64,000 bases of DNA from CATOSP01 sp965216155 (GTDB lineage Bacteria > Chloroflexota > Dehalococcoidia > Lucifugimonadales > UBA3495). The stretch lies in assembly GCA_965216155.1 (NCBI GenBank), contig CBDCFD010000007.1:1116001-1180000 (forward strand), written 5' to 3'. The position numbers and the translations under genes are program-made. Position 1 is the stretch's first letter. Every line of letters starts with the position of its first letter. Of this stretch, positions 1 to 8,609 are shown piece after piece. The notes under the pieces are model-generated. The model did no database searches. It worked only from the letters and a program-made list of their open reading frames with translations, and was not told where the DNA came from.

Positions 1-275
1 GCGGTCAAGAACCTGTCAATCAGGTCGGCCCCGGCCAACGGGTCGTAGTTGATGGACTCAGGCTTGTCCGAATCGCCGTGTCCGGGCAGGTCGGGCGCGA
101 ATACGCGAAAGCCGGCGTCGGCCAAAGGCTGGATATTTTCGTACCACGTGACGTGGGACGCTCCCAAGCCATGTACCAGGACCAGTGCCGGGCCCACGCC
201 GGCTTCCACGTAGTGGACGTTGACGCCGTCCAAGTTTACGGTCTTGTGTTCCACTCTATGAATCCCAGGCTGCAT
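1..275 (-). CDS. alpha/beta hydrolase, N-terminal part (runs off window start)
   Basis: The reverse strand encodes an alpha/beta-hydrolase N-terminus: a beta-strand segment ending in the oxyanion-hole HG motif (LVLVHGLGASHVTW) followed by a strand and turn of the type APDLPGHGDSDKP. The nucleophile elbow and catalytic Asp/His lie beyond the window edge, so the substrate cannot be inferred. The in-frame ATG at 275-273 is the likeliest start; an in-frame GTG lies at 254-252. The gene sits 25 bases downstream of the clpC stop on the same strand and may be co-transcribed with the heat-shock operon. The family call is good; the specific function is unknown. Confidence 0.8.
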   Translation of the reverse strand, partial: MQPGIHRVEHKTVNLDGVNVHYVEAGVGPALVLVHGLGASHVTWYENIQPLADAGFRVFAPDLPGHGDSDKPESINYDPLAGADLIDRFLT

Positions 276-300
276 TCGGCTTCGAAGGGGACGGCATGGT

Positions 301-2756
301 CTAGGCCGTTTGGGCAGCCGGTTCGGAGATGTCTAAGACAAGTCCCCCGTCACCGGCGTCTACTACAACGTGATCGCCTTCCCGCAGGCCGCCTGCCAGG
401 ATCCGCTTTGACAGGGCATTCTCCAGATGACGCTGGACGGCGCGGCGCGGCGGGCGCGCCCCGTATTCCGGATCGAATCCTTCCTCGGCCAACCACAGGG
501 CGGCTTCGGGTGTAAGCTCAAAGGTGATTCCTCTGTCCATCAACCTTTCCTGTACGTCCTTGACCATAAGCCCGACGACCTGAACGATCTGTTCCTGGGT
601 CAAGGGCTGGAAGACGATGATTTCGTCGATCCGGTTTAGGAACTCAGGACGGACGGCCCGCTTCAGGGCATCGTTGACCGACTCGCGCAGGCGCTCCTCG
701 TTCGAGCTATGACCGTTGGCGTCGGTGCGGAACCCGAAGGACTGGCGTCTGAACCCTTCGGTCCCGAGATTACTGGTCATTATAATTACCGTATTGCGGA
801 AATCAACGGTGCGTCCGTGCCCATCGGTGAGGCGCCCGTCCTCCAGGATTTGCAGAAGGATGTTTAGAACGTCCGGGTGGGCCTTCTCAATCTCGTCGAA
901 GAGTAGCACCCGGTAAGGACGCCTACGCACGGCCTCGGTCAACTGCCCCGCCTCATCGTAGCCGACGTAGCCGACGTAGCCGGGAGGCGCGCCGGTCAAC
1001 CGCGAAACGGTATGCTTTTCCATGTACTCCGACATGTCGACTCGCACCATGTTGCTCTCGTCGTCGAAGAGGTACTCGGCAAGGGCCTTGGCCAATTCCG
1101 TCTTGCCAACACCCGTTGGCCCGAGGAAAATGAAACTACCGATGGGGCGTCTGGGGTCGCTTAGGCCGGACCTGGACCGGCGGATGGCTTCCGAAACAGC
1201 CCTGACAGCCTCTTCCTTCCCAATGAGGCGCTGGTGCAGCCCCTCCTCCATGTTGACCAGCCGCTCGCCCTCCCCTTCCAACATTCTCCCCGCAGGGATG
1301 CCGGTCCACTTGGATAGAAGTTCGGCGATGTCGTTCTCGTCCACCACCATGTCCAAGACCCGGTTTCCCAAGGTCTCCTGTTTTGCCTTGTTGAACTCCT
1401 CTTCCAGCCTGAGCCGTTCCGTGCGGAGCTGTGCCGCCCGCTCGTACTCCGAGCGCTGGGACGCCGCTTCCTCCTGGTCGGCGAGCCGGTGGATTTTGTC
1501 CTCGGTGTCTTTGAGATCTTGTGGAAGACTTTCCGAGTCTATCCGCAGCTTGCTGGCTGCCTCGTCGATGAAGTCCACCGCCTTGTCCGGCAAGTGCCTG
1601 TCAGCAATGTAGCGGTCGCTGAGACGGGCAGCGGCGCTCAAGGCAGAGTCGTCTATCTTAACCTTGTGATGGGCCTCGTAGCGTGCCGGAGCACCCGAAG
1701 AATCTCCAGTGTCTCCTCCGCCGAGGGTTCTTCCAGATAGATGGGCTGGAAACGCCGTTCCAGGGCGGCGTCCTTTTCAATGTAACGGCGGTACTCGTCA
1801 GTGGTGGTTGCGCCGATGCACTGGAGCTCGCCCCTTGCCAGGGCTGGCTTGAGCATGTTGTTGGCGTCGATACCGCCTTCCGCCGCGCCTGCTCCAACCA
1901 TGGTATGAATTTCATCCAAAAACAGTATGATCTCTCCCCGGGCCTCCTTGATTTCGTCCATAACGGACTTCAGCCGCTCCTCGAACTCGCCGCGGAACTT
2001 GGACCCAGCTACCAGCAAGCCCATGTCCAGGGCCAGCACCCGGCGGCCTGCCAGGGAGTTTGGCACGTCTCCGGACACGATTCGGGACGCCAACCCCTCG
2101 GCAATGGCTGTCTTGCCCACACCTGCCTCTCCGATGATGACCGGGTTGTTCTTACGCCGCCGCGTTAGAGTTTGCATGACCCGGCGGATCTCATAATCCC
2201 TTCCCACCACTGGGTCCAGCTTCCCTTCGCCAGCCAGTTTGGTCAGATCGACGGTGTACTTTTCCAGGGAGCGGTAATGACTCTCGGCCCTTGGGTCGTC
2301 AACACGGCGGCTGCCCCGGATGCCCTTCAGCGCCTCGTATACTCTCTCCGCGGCAATCCTGAAAGAATTCGGGATTGCCGCGGAGTCGCCCTGGGTGTCT
2401 TTTACGGCGGATATAAGAAGGTGTTCGGTCCCGATGTACTCATCGCTGAGCCGGTCTGCTTCGGCCTTTGCGTTGTCTAGCAGCGCCGCCGCTCTGGGTG
2501 TGGTGTAGATTTGGGCGCTCTGGTTGGTAACCCTGGGTGCAGCTTCCAAGACGTGGCGAAGCCGCGCCTTGACTGTCTCGGTGGGAATACCCAATTCGGA
2601 GAGAATGTCTGTGGGTAGTCCGTGTTCCAGTTCTAGCAGCGACAACAGGATGTGCTCAACGTCCCATTGGCTGTGGCGGTAACGCCGCATCAACTCCTGG
2701 GAGTTGGCGATTACTTCACGAGCTTGCTCGGTGAATTGCTCGGGTCTCAATACCAT
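301..2756 (-). pseudogene. clpC: ClpC-type AAA+ unfoldase, split by a one-base frameshift
   Basis: This encodes a Hsp100 unfoldase that would feed substrates to ClpP or act as a disaggregase. The N-terminal part (2756 to about 1653) has a Clp_N repeat domain and the first AAA+ module: Walker A GEAGVGKT near residue 209 and Walker B ILFLDEIH near 277. The C-terminal part (to 301) has a short middle region with a UVR-like helix, Walker A GPTGVGKT, Walker B VLLFDEIEKAH and the D2-small domain. The short middle region fits ClpC better than ClpB. Reading frame is lost at about 1681-1687, where the codon before RYEAHH is one base short. Restoring one base gives a protein of about 815 residues with no other defect. 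The start is ATG 2756, with AGGAGG seven bases upstream; the in-frame GTG at 2774 precedes the Shine-Dalgarno sequence and is rejected. It lies last in the dnaJ-hspR-clpC operon, 28 bases after hspR. It may be a real mutation or an assembly error. Confidence 0.85.
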
Positions 2757-2784
2757 CGTGACACCTCCTGTCACTATCGGTCTG

Positions 2785-3126
2785 TTATGCGCCGGTCCTG
2801 GTGTTGGCGGTCCCGGACCGGAGCCGGTTGACGGCTTGTGTGAGTTGCTGGACCTCCGACTCCAGTTCTTCGATTCGGGCCATAAGTTTCATGGCTATTT
2901 CAGCCCCGGCCAGGTTTACGCCCATATCTTCGGTGAGGGTCTTAATCCGGTTCAGCCGCTCGATATCGGCCACCGAGTAGAGCCGTTGCCTCCCAACCGT
3001 CCGGGAAGGCCAGATGAGGCCGACGCGCTCGTAATACCGGAGGGTCTGGGCGTGCAGACCCACCATTCGGGCTGCCACGCTTATGACGAAACATGGTTCT
3101 TCCTTCAACCGGTCGTCTCTGGTCAC
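2785..3126 (-). CDS. hspR: HspR, MerR-family heat-shock repressor
   Basis: A 113-residue MerR-type regulator with the wording typical of HspR: VISVAARMVGLHAQTLRYYERVGLI forms the winged helix, followed by RLYSVADIERL, DMGVNLAGAEI and a C-terminal coiled-coil helix. HspR represses chaperone operons and uses DnaK/DnaJ as co-repressor in actinobacteria and Deinococcus (established for the family). The GTG start overlaps the dnaJ stop by four bases (GTGA), so the two are translationally coupled. The position between dnaJ and clpC implies autoregulation of this operon; a candidate operator is the inverted repeat at 4089-4108. Confidence 0.92.
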   Translation of the reverse strand: MTRDDRLKEEPCFVISVAARMVGLHAQTLRYYERVGLIWPSRTVGRQRLYSVADIERLNRIKTLTEDMGVNLAGAEIAMKLMARIEELESEVQQLTQAVNRLRSGTANTRTGA

Positions 3127-4007
3127 GGTTGATCTCCCCTCTGAGACCGGATATCTCGGAAGCGGCGGATTAGCCCTTTCTCTTCGTCGCTGAGTCCGGT
3201 GGGCAACTTCACCTTAACCGTGGCGAAGAGGTCGCCCCGGGATTTGGGGTTGTTCAACGACGGCATACCCTGACCGGCCAGGCGGAACCGCCGGCCGTTC
3301 TGCGTTTCCGGTGGTATCGTCAATGCCAGGCGCCCGGTCAAGGTCTGCACGGTCAGGTCGGTCCCCAGAATGGCGTCCTCCAGGGAGGCTTCAACCTCCG
3401 TGTACAGGTCCCGTCCCTGGCGCTGAATGCGCGGGTGCTCCTTAACCGACACCACCAGGTATAGGTCTCTGGACGACTTGCCGTCGGGCGAAATACGGAT
3501 CCTTGAGCCGTTGTCGACCCCCGCGGGAATTTTGACCTCCAACCTCCTGCCGTCGGCCAGATCGACCACCCTGGCCGTTCCCAGGTAGGCTTCTTCCAAG
3601 GTTACCTCGGCGCTATACTCCGTAGGCGGGGCTTGACGAGCGTGGTTCCGCATGTTGCGAAATAGGCCGTCGAAAATCCCCCCGGGGTCGGTATCGAAAT
3701 CGACGTCCGGTTGCGAACGCATGTCGGTGGACCAGTGGAACGTGGGTTCCTGTTGGCGGCGGGCGGCGTTCTCGTCGATCTGGGCGGCATGTTCCCAGTC
3801 ATCGCCGTACCGGTCGTACTTGCGGCGCTTATCCGCATCCGACAAGACGCCGTAGGCCTCATTGATCTCCTTGAATTTTTCCTCCGAGGCCTTGTCCCCC
3901 TTATTGACATCGGGGTGGTATTGGCGGGCGAGGCGCCGGTAGGACTTCCGGACGTCGTTTTGGGACGCAGTCCTGGGAATTTCCAGTCGATCGTAGTAAT
4001 TGCTCAT
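3123..4007 (-). CDS. cbpA: DnaJ-type co-chaperone without zinc finger (CbpA-like)
   Basis: A 294-residue class-B J-protein. The J-domain occupies about residues 1-70 with the HPD motif (RQYHPDVNKG). A Gly/Asp-rich linker with a GGIFDGLF segment follows, then two DnaJ C-terminal beta domains (VTLEEAYLGT and EDAILGTDLTV). The CxxCxGxG zinc-finger repeats of canonical DnaJ are absent, which makes it CbpA-like. It would stimulate DnaK ATPase activity and, with HspR, feed back on heat-shock transcription. It is the first gene of dnaJ-hspR-clpC, and AGGAG lies nine bases before the ATG. No dnaK or grpE is present in the window. Confidence 0.9.
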   Translation of the reverse strand: MSNYYDRLEIPRTASQNDVRKSYRRLARQYHPDVNKGDKASEEKFKEINEAYGVLSDADKRRKYDRYGDDWEHAAQIDENAARRQQEPTFHWSTDMRSQPDVDFDTDPGGIFDGLFRNMRNHARQAPPTEYSAEVTLEEAYLGTARVVDLADGRRLEVKIPAGVDNGSRIRISPDGKSSRDLYLVVSVKEHPRIQRQGRDLYTEVEASLEDAILGTDLTVQTLTGRLALTIPPETQNGRRFRLAGQGMPSLNNPKSRGDLFATVKVKLPTGLSDEEKGLIRRFRDIRSQRGDQP

Positions 4008-4036
4008 AGCTGACGGCTCCTATGTGCTTCAAGAGC

Positions 4037-4065
4037 ATTATAGCTATGGTGCGTGTATTTATCAA
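4037..4065 (-). promoter_or_regulatory. sigma-70 type promoter for dnaJ-hspR-clpC
   Basis: On the minus strand TTGATA (4065-4060) and TATAAT (4042-4037) are separated by exactly 17 bases, 30 bases upstream of the dnaJ ATG. The -10 box matches consensus exactly. Confidence 0.7.
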
Positions 4066-4088
4066 TAATACTGCTTGTATAACCATAG

Positions 4089-4108
4089 TGATAGTTGAGT
4101 GACTATCA
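4089..4108. promoter_or_regulatory. inverted repeat, candidate HspR operator
   Basis: Perfect 7-bp inverted repeat TGATAGT-N6-ACTATCA, with TGAGTG as spacer, centred about 34 bases upstream of the -35 box. The centre contains TTGAGT, which resembles one half of the actinobacterial HAIR consensus CTTGAGT-N7-ACTCAAG. Assignment to HspR is inference from position. Confidence 0.4.
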
Positions 4109-4351
4109 ATAAAGTTAGTGCAGATGAATTGCTCCGGTTATTCCAAGAGAGTGAGCTAGGGTCTGTGGACAATCAGAAATCAAAGGGGTATAGTTGACGC
4201 GCCACAGTCCCTGAACAGTTCAACCTCTCATAGTCGAAGGTATTGCGTAAGCCCGATAGGGGGTTTGGCCTCGTGCCCCCTTGCGAGGCTTACGCACTGG
4301 ACCAGGCGACTGTGGCAAGTAGCCAAATCCTACTTGTAAGGGGGTTCCCCA

Positions 4352-4864
4352 ATGGGTATCACAGGAATGGTCCTCGGCATTGTGGCGTTAATCTTCGGAT
4401 TCATCCCGGTTGTAGGTGCGTTCATAGCCTTTCCCTGTATTGCGGTAGGACTGCCGCTTGCCGCCATTGGGTTCTTCAGGAACCGGAAGACTGGACAGGG
4501 AACCGGAATGTCCATTACCGGCATGGCAACCAATGTTGTCGCGTTGGTGGTAGTCATTGTCTGGCTAGCCGCTTTTGGAGCCGCTATTAGCGATGTCAGC
4601 GATGATTTGGACTCTCGTGACTACATCCTGCCAACGTTCAGTGGCTTCGGCAGTATAGACGAGAGCGTCAAGGACAATGTGGGGATGATGGGTCCGCGTC
4701 CCACAGATGCGGAGATTCGCCGCGCTTGTCAGGCCCTACGCAATGCCGGTTGGGATTACATGTCAATGGGCATGGGTGCGGACATGAGGTCCACGACGAT
4801 TGCAGCGTCCATGACTATGTTCGCATCAGGCGAGGAACTGGTCAATTACTGCAACAGTAAGTAG
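4352..4864 (+). CDS. small membrane protein, DUF4190-like; passenger of the IS5-type element
   Basis: A 170-residue protein with two hydrophobic glycine-rich hairpin segments (about residues 1-42 and 50-80) separated by the short basic turn RNRKTGQ. This pattern, GITGMVLGIVALIFG...GMSITGMATNVVALVVV, is that of DUF4190-type membrane proteins. A soluble tail of about 85 residues of unknown fold follows, with two Cys (one near the end). An AAGGGGG Shine-Dalgarno sequence lies seven bases before the ATG. It lies inside the terminal repeats of the IS element and opposite in strand to the transposase. Function unknown; no transposition motif is visible. Confidence 0.7.
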   Translation: MGITGMVLGIVALIFGFIPVVGAFIAFPCIAVGLPLAAIGFFRNRKTGQGTGMSITGMATNVVALVVVIVWLAAFGAAISDVSDDLDSRDYILPTFSGFGSIDESVKDNVGMMGPRPTDAEIRRACQALRNAGWDYMSMGMGADMRSTTIAASMTMFASGEELVNYCNSK

Positions 4865-4895
4865 AGAGCAAATGGACTATACCGGCGGAGAGGAG

Positions 4896-4946
4896 CAGCA
4901 ATGACCACGGCCCGGAGTAGTCTACTCCGGGCCGTGGTCATTGCTG
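4896..4946. repeat. perfect 25-bp inverted repeat with a one-base loop
   Basis: Arms 4896-4920 and 4922-4946 are exact reverse complements around a single T. The core is GGCCCGGAGTAG/CTACTCCGGGCC. It starts 32 bases after the passenger gene stop and has no T-tract, so it is not a standard intrinsic terminator, though it could end transcription from either side. Confidence 0.9.
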
Positions 4947-5418
4947 TGGGTCCTGAGAGGCTAGCGCCGCCGCACGGAGACCCGCACGGTCTGGCGAATA
5001 ACGGGCTGACGAGGTGGCCGGCTGGAGGTCACTCGGACCTTGACCCGGCGAACCACACGGGTCTTTACGATGATCTTACCCATGAGTATCACCTTCAGAT
5101 GATCTCACCGTCGGGCGGCTCGACTAAACCTATGGCAGTTCCCCAGGCTTCCGTGTACAATCGCACACGGCTGTGGCAGCCTTTGGGAACTCCCGCCAGT
5201 GGCGGTCCCATGAAAATAGGCCCCGTTGGAAGAAACTCCAGCGGGGCCTATTGACAGAGCCTATTTGGGAGAGGTAACCTGTTCTTGTTGCGGAGACAAG
5301 TTAGCTTCCCTGAAGGCCCTGGCGTTGCCACGCTGGGGTTTTCTATTTGGTAAGATTATCAGCCCATATAATGTAGCTGTCAATCTTGTTGGCTACTATA
5401 TCCGGTAGATTATCCCCT
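4947..5418. other. non-coding interior of the IS5-type element
   Basis: No convincing gene. The main feature is a hairpin at 5215-5252: arms of 16 bp with one G-T pair (AATAGGCCCCG...CGGGGCCTATT) around a six-base loop AGAAAC. This may separate the passenger gene from the transposase gene. Confidence 0.5.
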
Positions 5419-6227
5419 TTATCCTCCCCAGGCCGGAATCCCCCTCGGCCGAATCTCCTTCGTCTCCAGAAACCAGTCCGCCAGGCTGATAAACGCTTCG
5501 AAGCTTTCCCCTAGCTTGCAGTAGCGGGTTGCGATTCCCCGGAACTGCTTCAAACGGGCAAAGTAATTCTCCACCCTGTGCCGGGTCTTATAACTCTCCT
5601 TATCGTACTCGTACTGGACCTTCCGGTTTGATTTGGGAGGGATAGTTGCTATAATCCCGTCCGTGGTGAGCGACAAGCGGATGGGGTTTGTATCGTAGGC
5701 TTTGTCTGCTATTAGTTCATCCGTCTGGACGCCGTTGAGAAGAGTTGACAGCTCCTTGTTCTCAGCGGCGTTCCCTGGTTTTATGGTGAACCTGACCAGT
5801 CGTCCGGTCCTGTCCACCAATGCCATTAACTTCGTATTCAGCCCGCCTCGACTCCGGCCGATGGACTGTCTTGTTGCCGATTCATCAGGCGGGCAACCTC
5901 TTTTGGGGCGCCTGTAGCATGTTGGTGGACTTTGACAAAACTCCCGTCTACCATGACGCTCCGAAGGTCGGGGTCGCCGTTGGCGGCTTCAAAGATGCGG
6001 TCGAAGACCCCGTTCTTGGCCCAGCGGCGGAAGCGGCGATGGACGGTATTCCAATGGCCGTAGGTGTCGGGCATATCGCGCCAAGGACAGCCGGTCCGCA
6101 TTACCCATAGAATGCCTTCGAGCGTCTTCCGGTTGTCTTGGCCGCTACGTCCTGGGGAACCGGCCTTTCCCGAGAGCAAGGGGGCGATGAGGTCCCATTG
6201 ATGGTCGGTCAGCATTGCACGTGCCAT
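5419..6227 (-). CDS. IS5-family (IS427-type) transposase, two frames
   Basis: DDE transposase encoded in two overlapping frames. orfA (6227-5838) begins MARAMLTDHQWDLIAPLL and carries the IS5 N-terminal domain with PWRDMPDTYGHWNTVHRRFRRW and the first Asp (VMVDGSFVK). orfB (to 5419) carries the second Asp (ELIADKAYDT) and the Glu region (RHRVENYFARLKQFRGIATRY). The join is a -1 shift; orfA contains CCCAAAA in the phase C_CCA_AAA at 5907-5901, a plausible slippery site. Programmed frameshifting is established for this IS group. The start lies 39 bases inside the right terminal repeat. Confidence 0.85.
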
Positions 6228-6286
6228 AAAACCTCCATTATCATGATATTATTCATGGATAGAGACTGATTGTCCACAGACCCTAG

Positions 6287-7264
6287 CACACGGATGGAAT
6301 AGGGGAACCTTTGGACTCGGGTGAATGACGCGGTAACGCCAGGGGCATAGGGTGATCGGTCGGAATATTAGGCGCAACGACGGCGGGGGAAAAGGCCAGG
6401 GCTTGCCGGGGTAATTTGCGGAAGGGGGCTACGAAAGAGGAAAACCACGCAGCCCCCGGTCCGGGGGCGCCTGGGGGTTAGACGCCCACGGGAAGAGGGG
6501 AAGAAAAATGCGCCTAATGTCTAGGACAGTGGGTACACCAAACCCCTCATACAAACGAATATACGCCCTGAAAGCAAGTCTGGATTCACGCCGAATGGCG
6601 CGGCCTGTTGAGTGGACCGAAATAGGAGAGATGGTCGAGGCAGGCCAGCGAGTCTATTCCGTTGGCTTCTGTCCGGGGGAGCTCCCGCGACCGCGCATCC
6701 CGGCCCTTGCCGGATGCCTAACCCACTCGTCCTGCGCGTAGCGCAGCGTAGTCGAAGGACCACCCAACCTAACCCCAACCCAGCGCATTCGAAGGACCCA
6801 CCCCGGAATCCCACTGACATCATCCCCTTCCCATCCCCGGTGTCACTTCCCTACCATCACTATTGCCAAACATCAGCCACCACCAAAAACCTATTCCCCC
6901 AAGGAGGCGAATGCCCCCAAATGGCACAATATGTCCCCAAACACAAAACTCCAGCCCTTATCAGCGTAGGAGATACGACCGCATCTATCCTCCGATCCTC
7001 CCAACCCGTCTTTCCGGGGTTGGAGCCCGTCTCCGAAGTCTTAAAGTCAACGTGATACGCAATATAAGCTGGCATATGTGGACTATAACAACAACGGAAC
7101 ATGGTTAATGCGGGTGGTAACGAGCCCACACATGGTATTTCCTAAACCGCCTGGACTTCTGGGACGCTCTCGTTCACCCGGAATCCAGATGATCTTGGTA
7201 TCGGGAACGTTCCGGCCCCTTACCATCTCGGCATCCTCGCTTTCGCGGGAATGCCTGAAACACT
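6287..7264. other. long intergenic stretch between two IS5-type elements
   Basis: No supported gene in 978 bases; the open frames are short and lack family features. There are several short GC-rich hairpins, for example GCATCC...GGATGC at 6695-6717 and CCCCCGGTCCGGGGG near 6454. Near the right end, 7231-7254 is an imperfect hairpin with core CGC-TTTC-GCG, resembling the dispersed hairpins at 41841-41897. Confidence 0.5.
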
Positions 7265-7268
7265 CTAG

Positions 7269-8073
7269 GGTGTGTTGATATTTCATTATAATGGCCGTAT
7301 GTCAAACATCAGACTATCACCAGAAAAGTGGGCCAGGATTCTCGATTTCTTGCGTGGCTGTACCGGCCTGTACGTCGGCCAGGAAGCGGATGGTCGGCGT
7401 TTTGTCGAGGCCGTCCTATGGATTAACCGATCTGGGGCCCAGTGGCGGCTGCTTCCGGCCGAATACGGGAATTGGAACACCGTCTACAAAAGATTCGCCC
7501 GTTGGACTGACCAAGGGGTCTGGGAACAAATGCATCAACATTTCTCCGACGACCCGGACATGGAATACCTGATCATTGACAGCACGGTGGTCCGGGCTCA
7601 CCCTTGCGCGGCGGGAGCTCCGCAAAAAACGGTGGCCAGGCTTCTCAGGCCCTGGGCCGGAGCCGAGGCGGGTTCAGCACCAAGATTCACGTGAGCGTGG
7701 ACGGCTTGGGCAACCCCTTGCGATTCATCCTGACCGGAGGGCAACAGCACGACATCACCCAGGCGGAGGGGTTAATCGCCGGTTATGCTGGCGAGCACGT
7801 ACTGGCCGACAAAGGGTACGATGCCCGGGAGTTTCGCCGACACATTCTGGAACTGGGTATGAATCCGGTCATTCCGCCTCGCTCGAACCGCAAGGAACCC
7901 GCCGGCTATGACCGGCATCTGTACCGGGAGCGTCATCTGGTCGAATGCTTCATTAACAAGATAAAGCACTATCGCCGGATATTTCCCCGGTTTGAGAAGC
8001 TGGACGCCCGATACCTGGGCTTCCTGCATTTCACCGCCGCTCTCATCTGGTTACGGTGAAATGTCAACAGAAC
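7269..8073. mobile_element. IS5-type (IS427-like) element of 805 bp
   Basis: Imperfect 17-bp terminal repeats (14 of 17 matching, GGTGTGTTGATATTTCA versus GTTCTGTTGACATTTCA) lie at 7269-7285 and 8057-8073. CTAG lies immediately outside both ends (7265-7268 and 8074-8077). The length and CTAG target match the IS427 group. It is a different element from the one at 4160-6282, but uses the same target. Confidence 0.85.
7299..8059 (+). CDS. IS5-family transposase, orfA/orfB in two frames
   Basis: orfA (7299-7694) contains the IS5 N-terminal region with GAQWRLLPAEYGNWNTVYKRFARW and the first catalytic Asp in EYLIIDSTVVRAH. orfB (frame open from about 7604 to 8059) has GRSRGGFSTKIHV, the second Asp in HVLADKGYDA, and the Glu in RERHLVECFINKIKHYRRIFPRFEK. 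The frames overlap by about 90 bases, and the shift needed is -1; the overlap contains an A6 run (CCGCAAAAAACGG). The stop codon lies in the right terminal repeat. All three DDE residues are present, so the element may be active if frameshifting occurs. Confidence 0.85.
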
Positions 8074-8366
8074 CTAGTCTGGAGAACAGTCGAAAGACCC
8101 GGGAGGCATGCCGGCAGGGCTTTTCGATTATGACCGCAACCGGCTCCATCGTCGTCCCAGCGAAAAGCCTGCCCACGGCTCGAACGGGGGCTGGAACCCG
8201 GAAATGCTCAGGTGTCTGAACGAAATTCCAAGGGAGGGTTCCTGGATTCCGGCTCAAGGCCTGCCCCGTACTGGATACGGGGGCAGGAATGACGGTTGGG
8301 GTAGTAGCGGCGCAGGAGCGTCCTTGATCCAGATAATCGAATGATTCTGGGCATGCCGGAGTACGG
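8074..8366. other. intergenic stretch with palindromic repeats
   Basis: No gene. Two inverted repeats are visible: GGCAGGGCTTTTCG near 8113 pairs with CGAAAAGCCTGCC near 8160, and CCTGCCCCGTA pairs with TACGGGGGCAGG (one bulge) at 8260-8287. They resemble dispersed intergenic palindromes. Confidence 0.5.
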
Positions 8367-8395
8367 TTGTTTGTGGCCTGACCTGATGCTAAAAT
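8367..8395 (+). promoter_or_regulatory. promoter of tRNA-Asn
   Basis: TTGTTT (8367-8372) and TAAAAT (8390-8395) with a 17-base spacer, 35 bases before the tRNA. The same arrangement is conserved in front of the degenerate copy (18432-18460), which supports it as functional sequence. Confidence 0.6.
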
Positions 8396-8430
8396 CTAAA
8401 GCGTACCAAGTGTGCATCTTGGTTGATCGT

Positions 8431-8505
8431 TCCCGAGTAGCTCAGCGGTAGAGCGGGCGGCTGTTAACCGCTAGGTCGCAGGTTCGAATCCTGCCTCGGG
8501 AGCCA
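8431..8505 (+). tRNA. tRNA-Asn (anticodon GTT)
   Basis: Complete cloverleaf: acceptor TCCCGAG/CTCGGGA, D-arm GCTC/GAGC, anticodon loop CTGTTAA with GTT at 8463-8465, T-arm GCAGG-TTCGAAT-CCTGC, discriminator G and encoded CCA (8503-8505). A degenerate copy lies exactly 10,065 bp downstream. A recombinase remnant starts about 100 bases beyond its 3' end, as expected for a tRNA used as an integration site. Confidence 0.97.
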
Positions 8506-8609
8506 CAGATACGAAACAGGCGTTCATAGTCGGCAAACTATGAATGGTTATATCGGAGGCTATTTCCCGGTCCAAAGCTGGGCCACGCTCAGCAGTAACC
8601 GGGAGGTTG

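Larger units (their letters stand above)
4160..6282. mobile_element. IS5-type (IS427-like) element of 2123 bp with a passenger gene
   Basis: Perfect 17-bp terminal inverted repeats GGTCTGTGGACAATCAG lie at 4160-4176 and, inverted, at 6266-6282. Both are flanked by CTAG (4156-4159 and 6283-6286), which fits the short target duplication of this IS group. The transposase reads leftward from 6227. The element is more than twice the usual 0.85-0.9 kb because about 1.2 kb lies between the transposase and the left end. That segment holds a membrane-protein gene (4352-4864) and two strong hairpins. No internal copy of the terminal repeat is visible near 5300-5420, so the long form appears to be the transposing unit. 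Confidence 0.8.
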
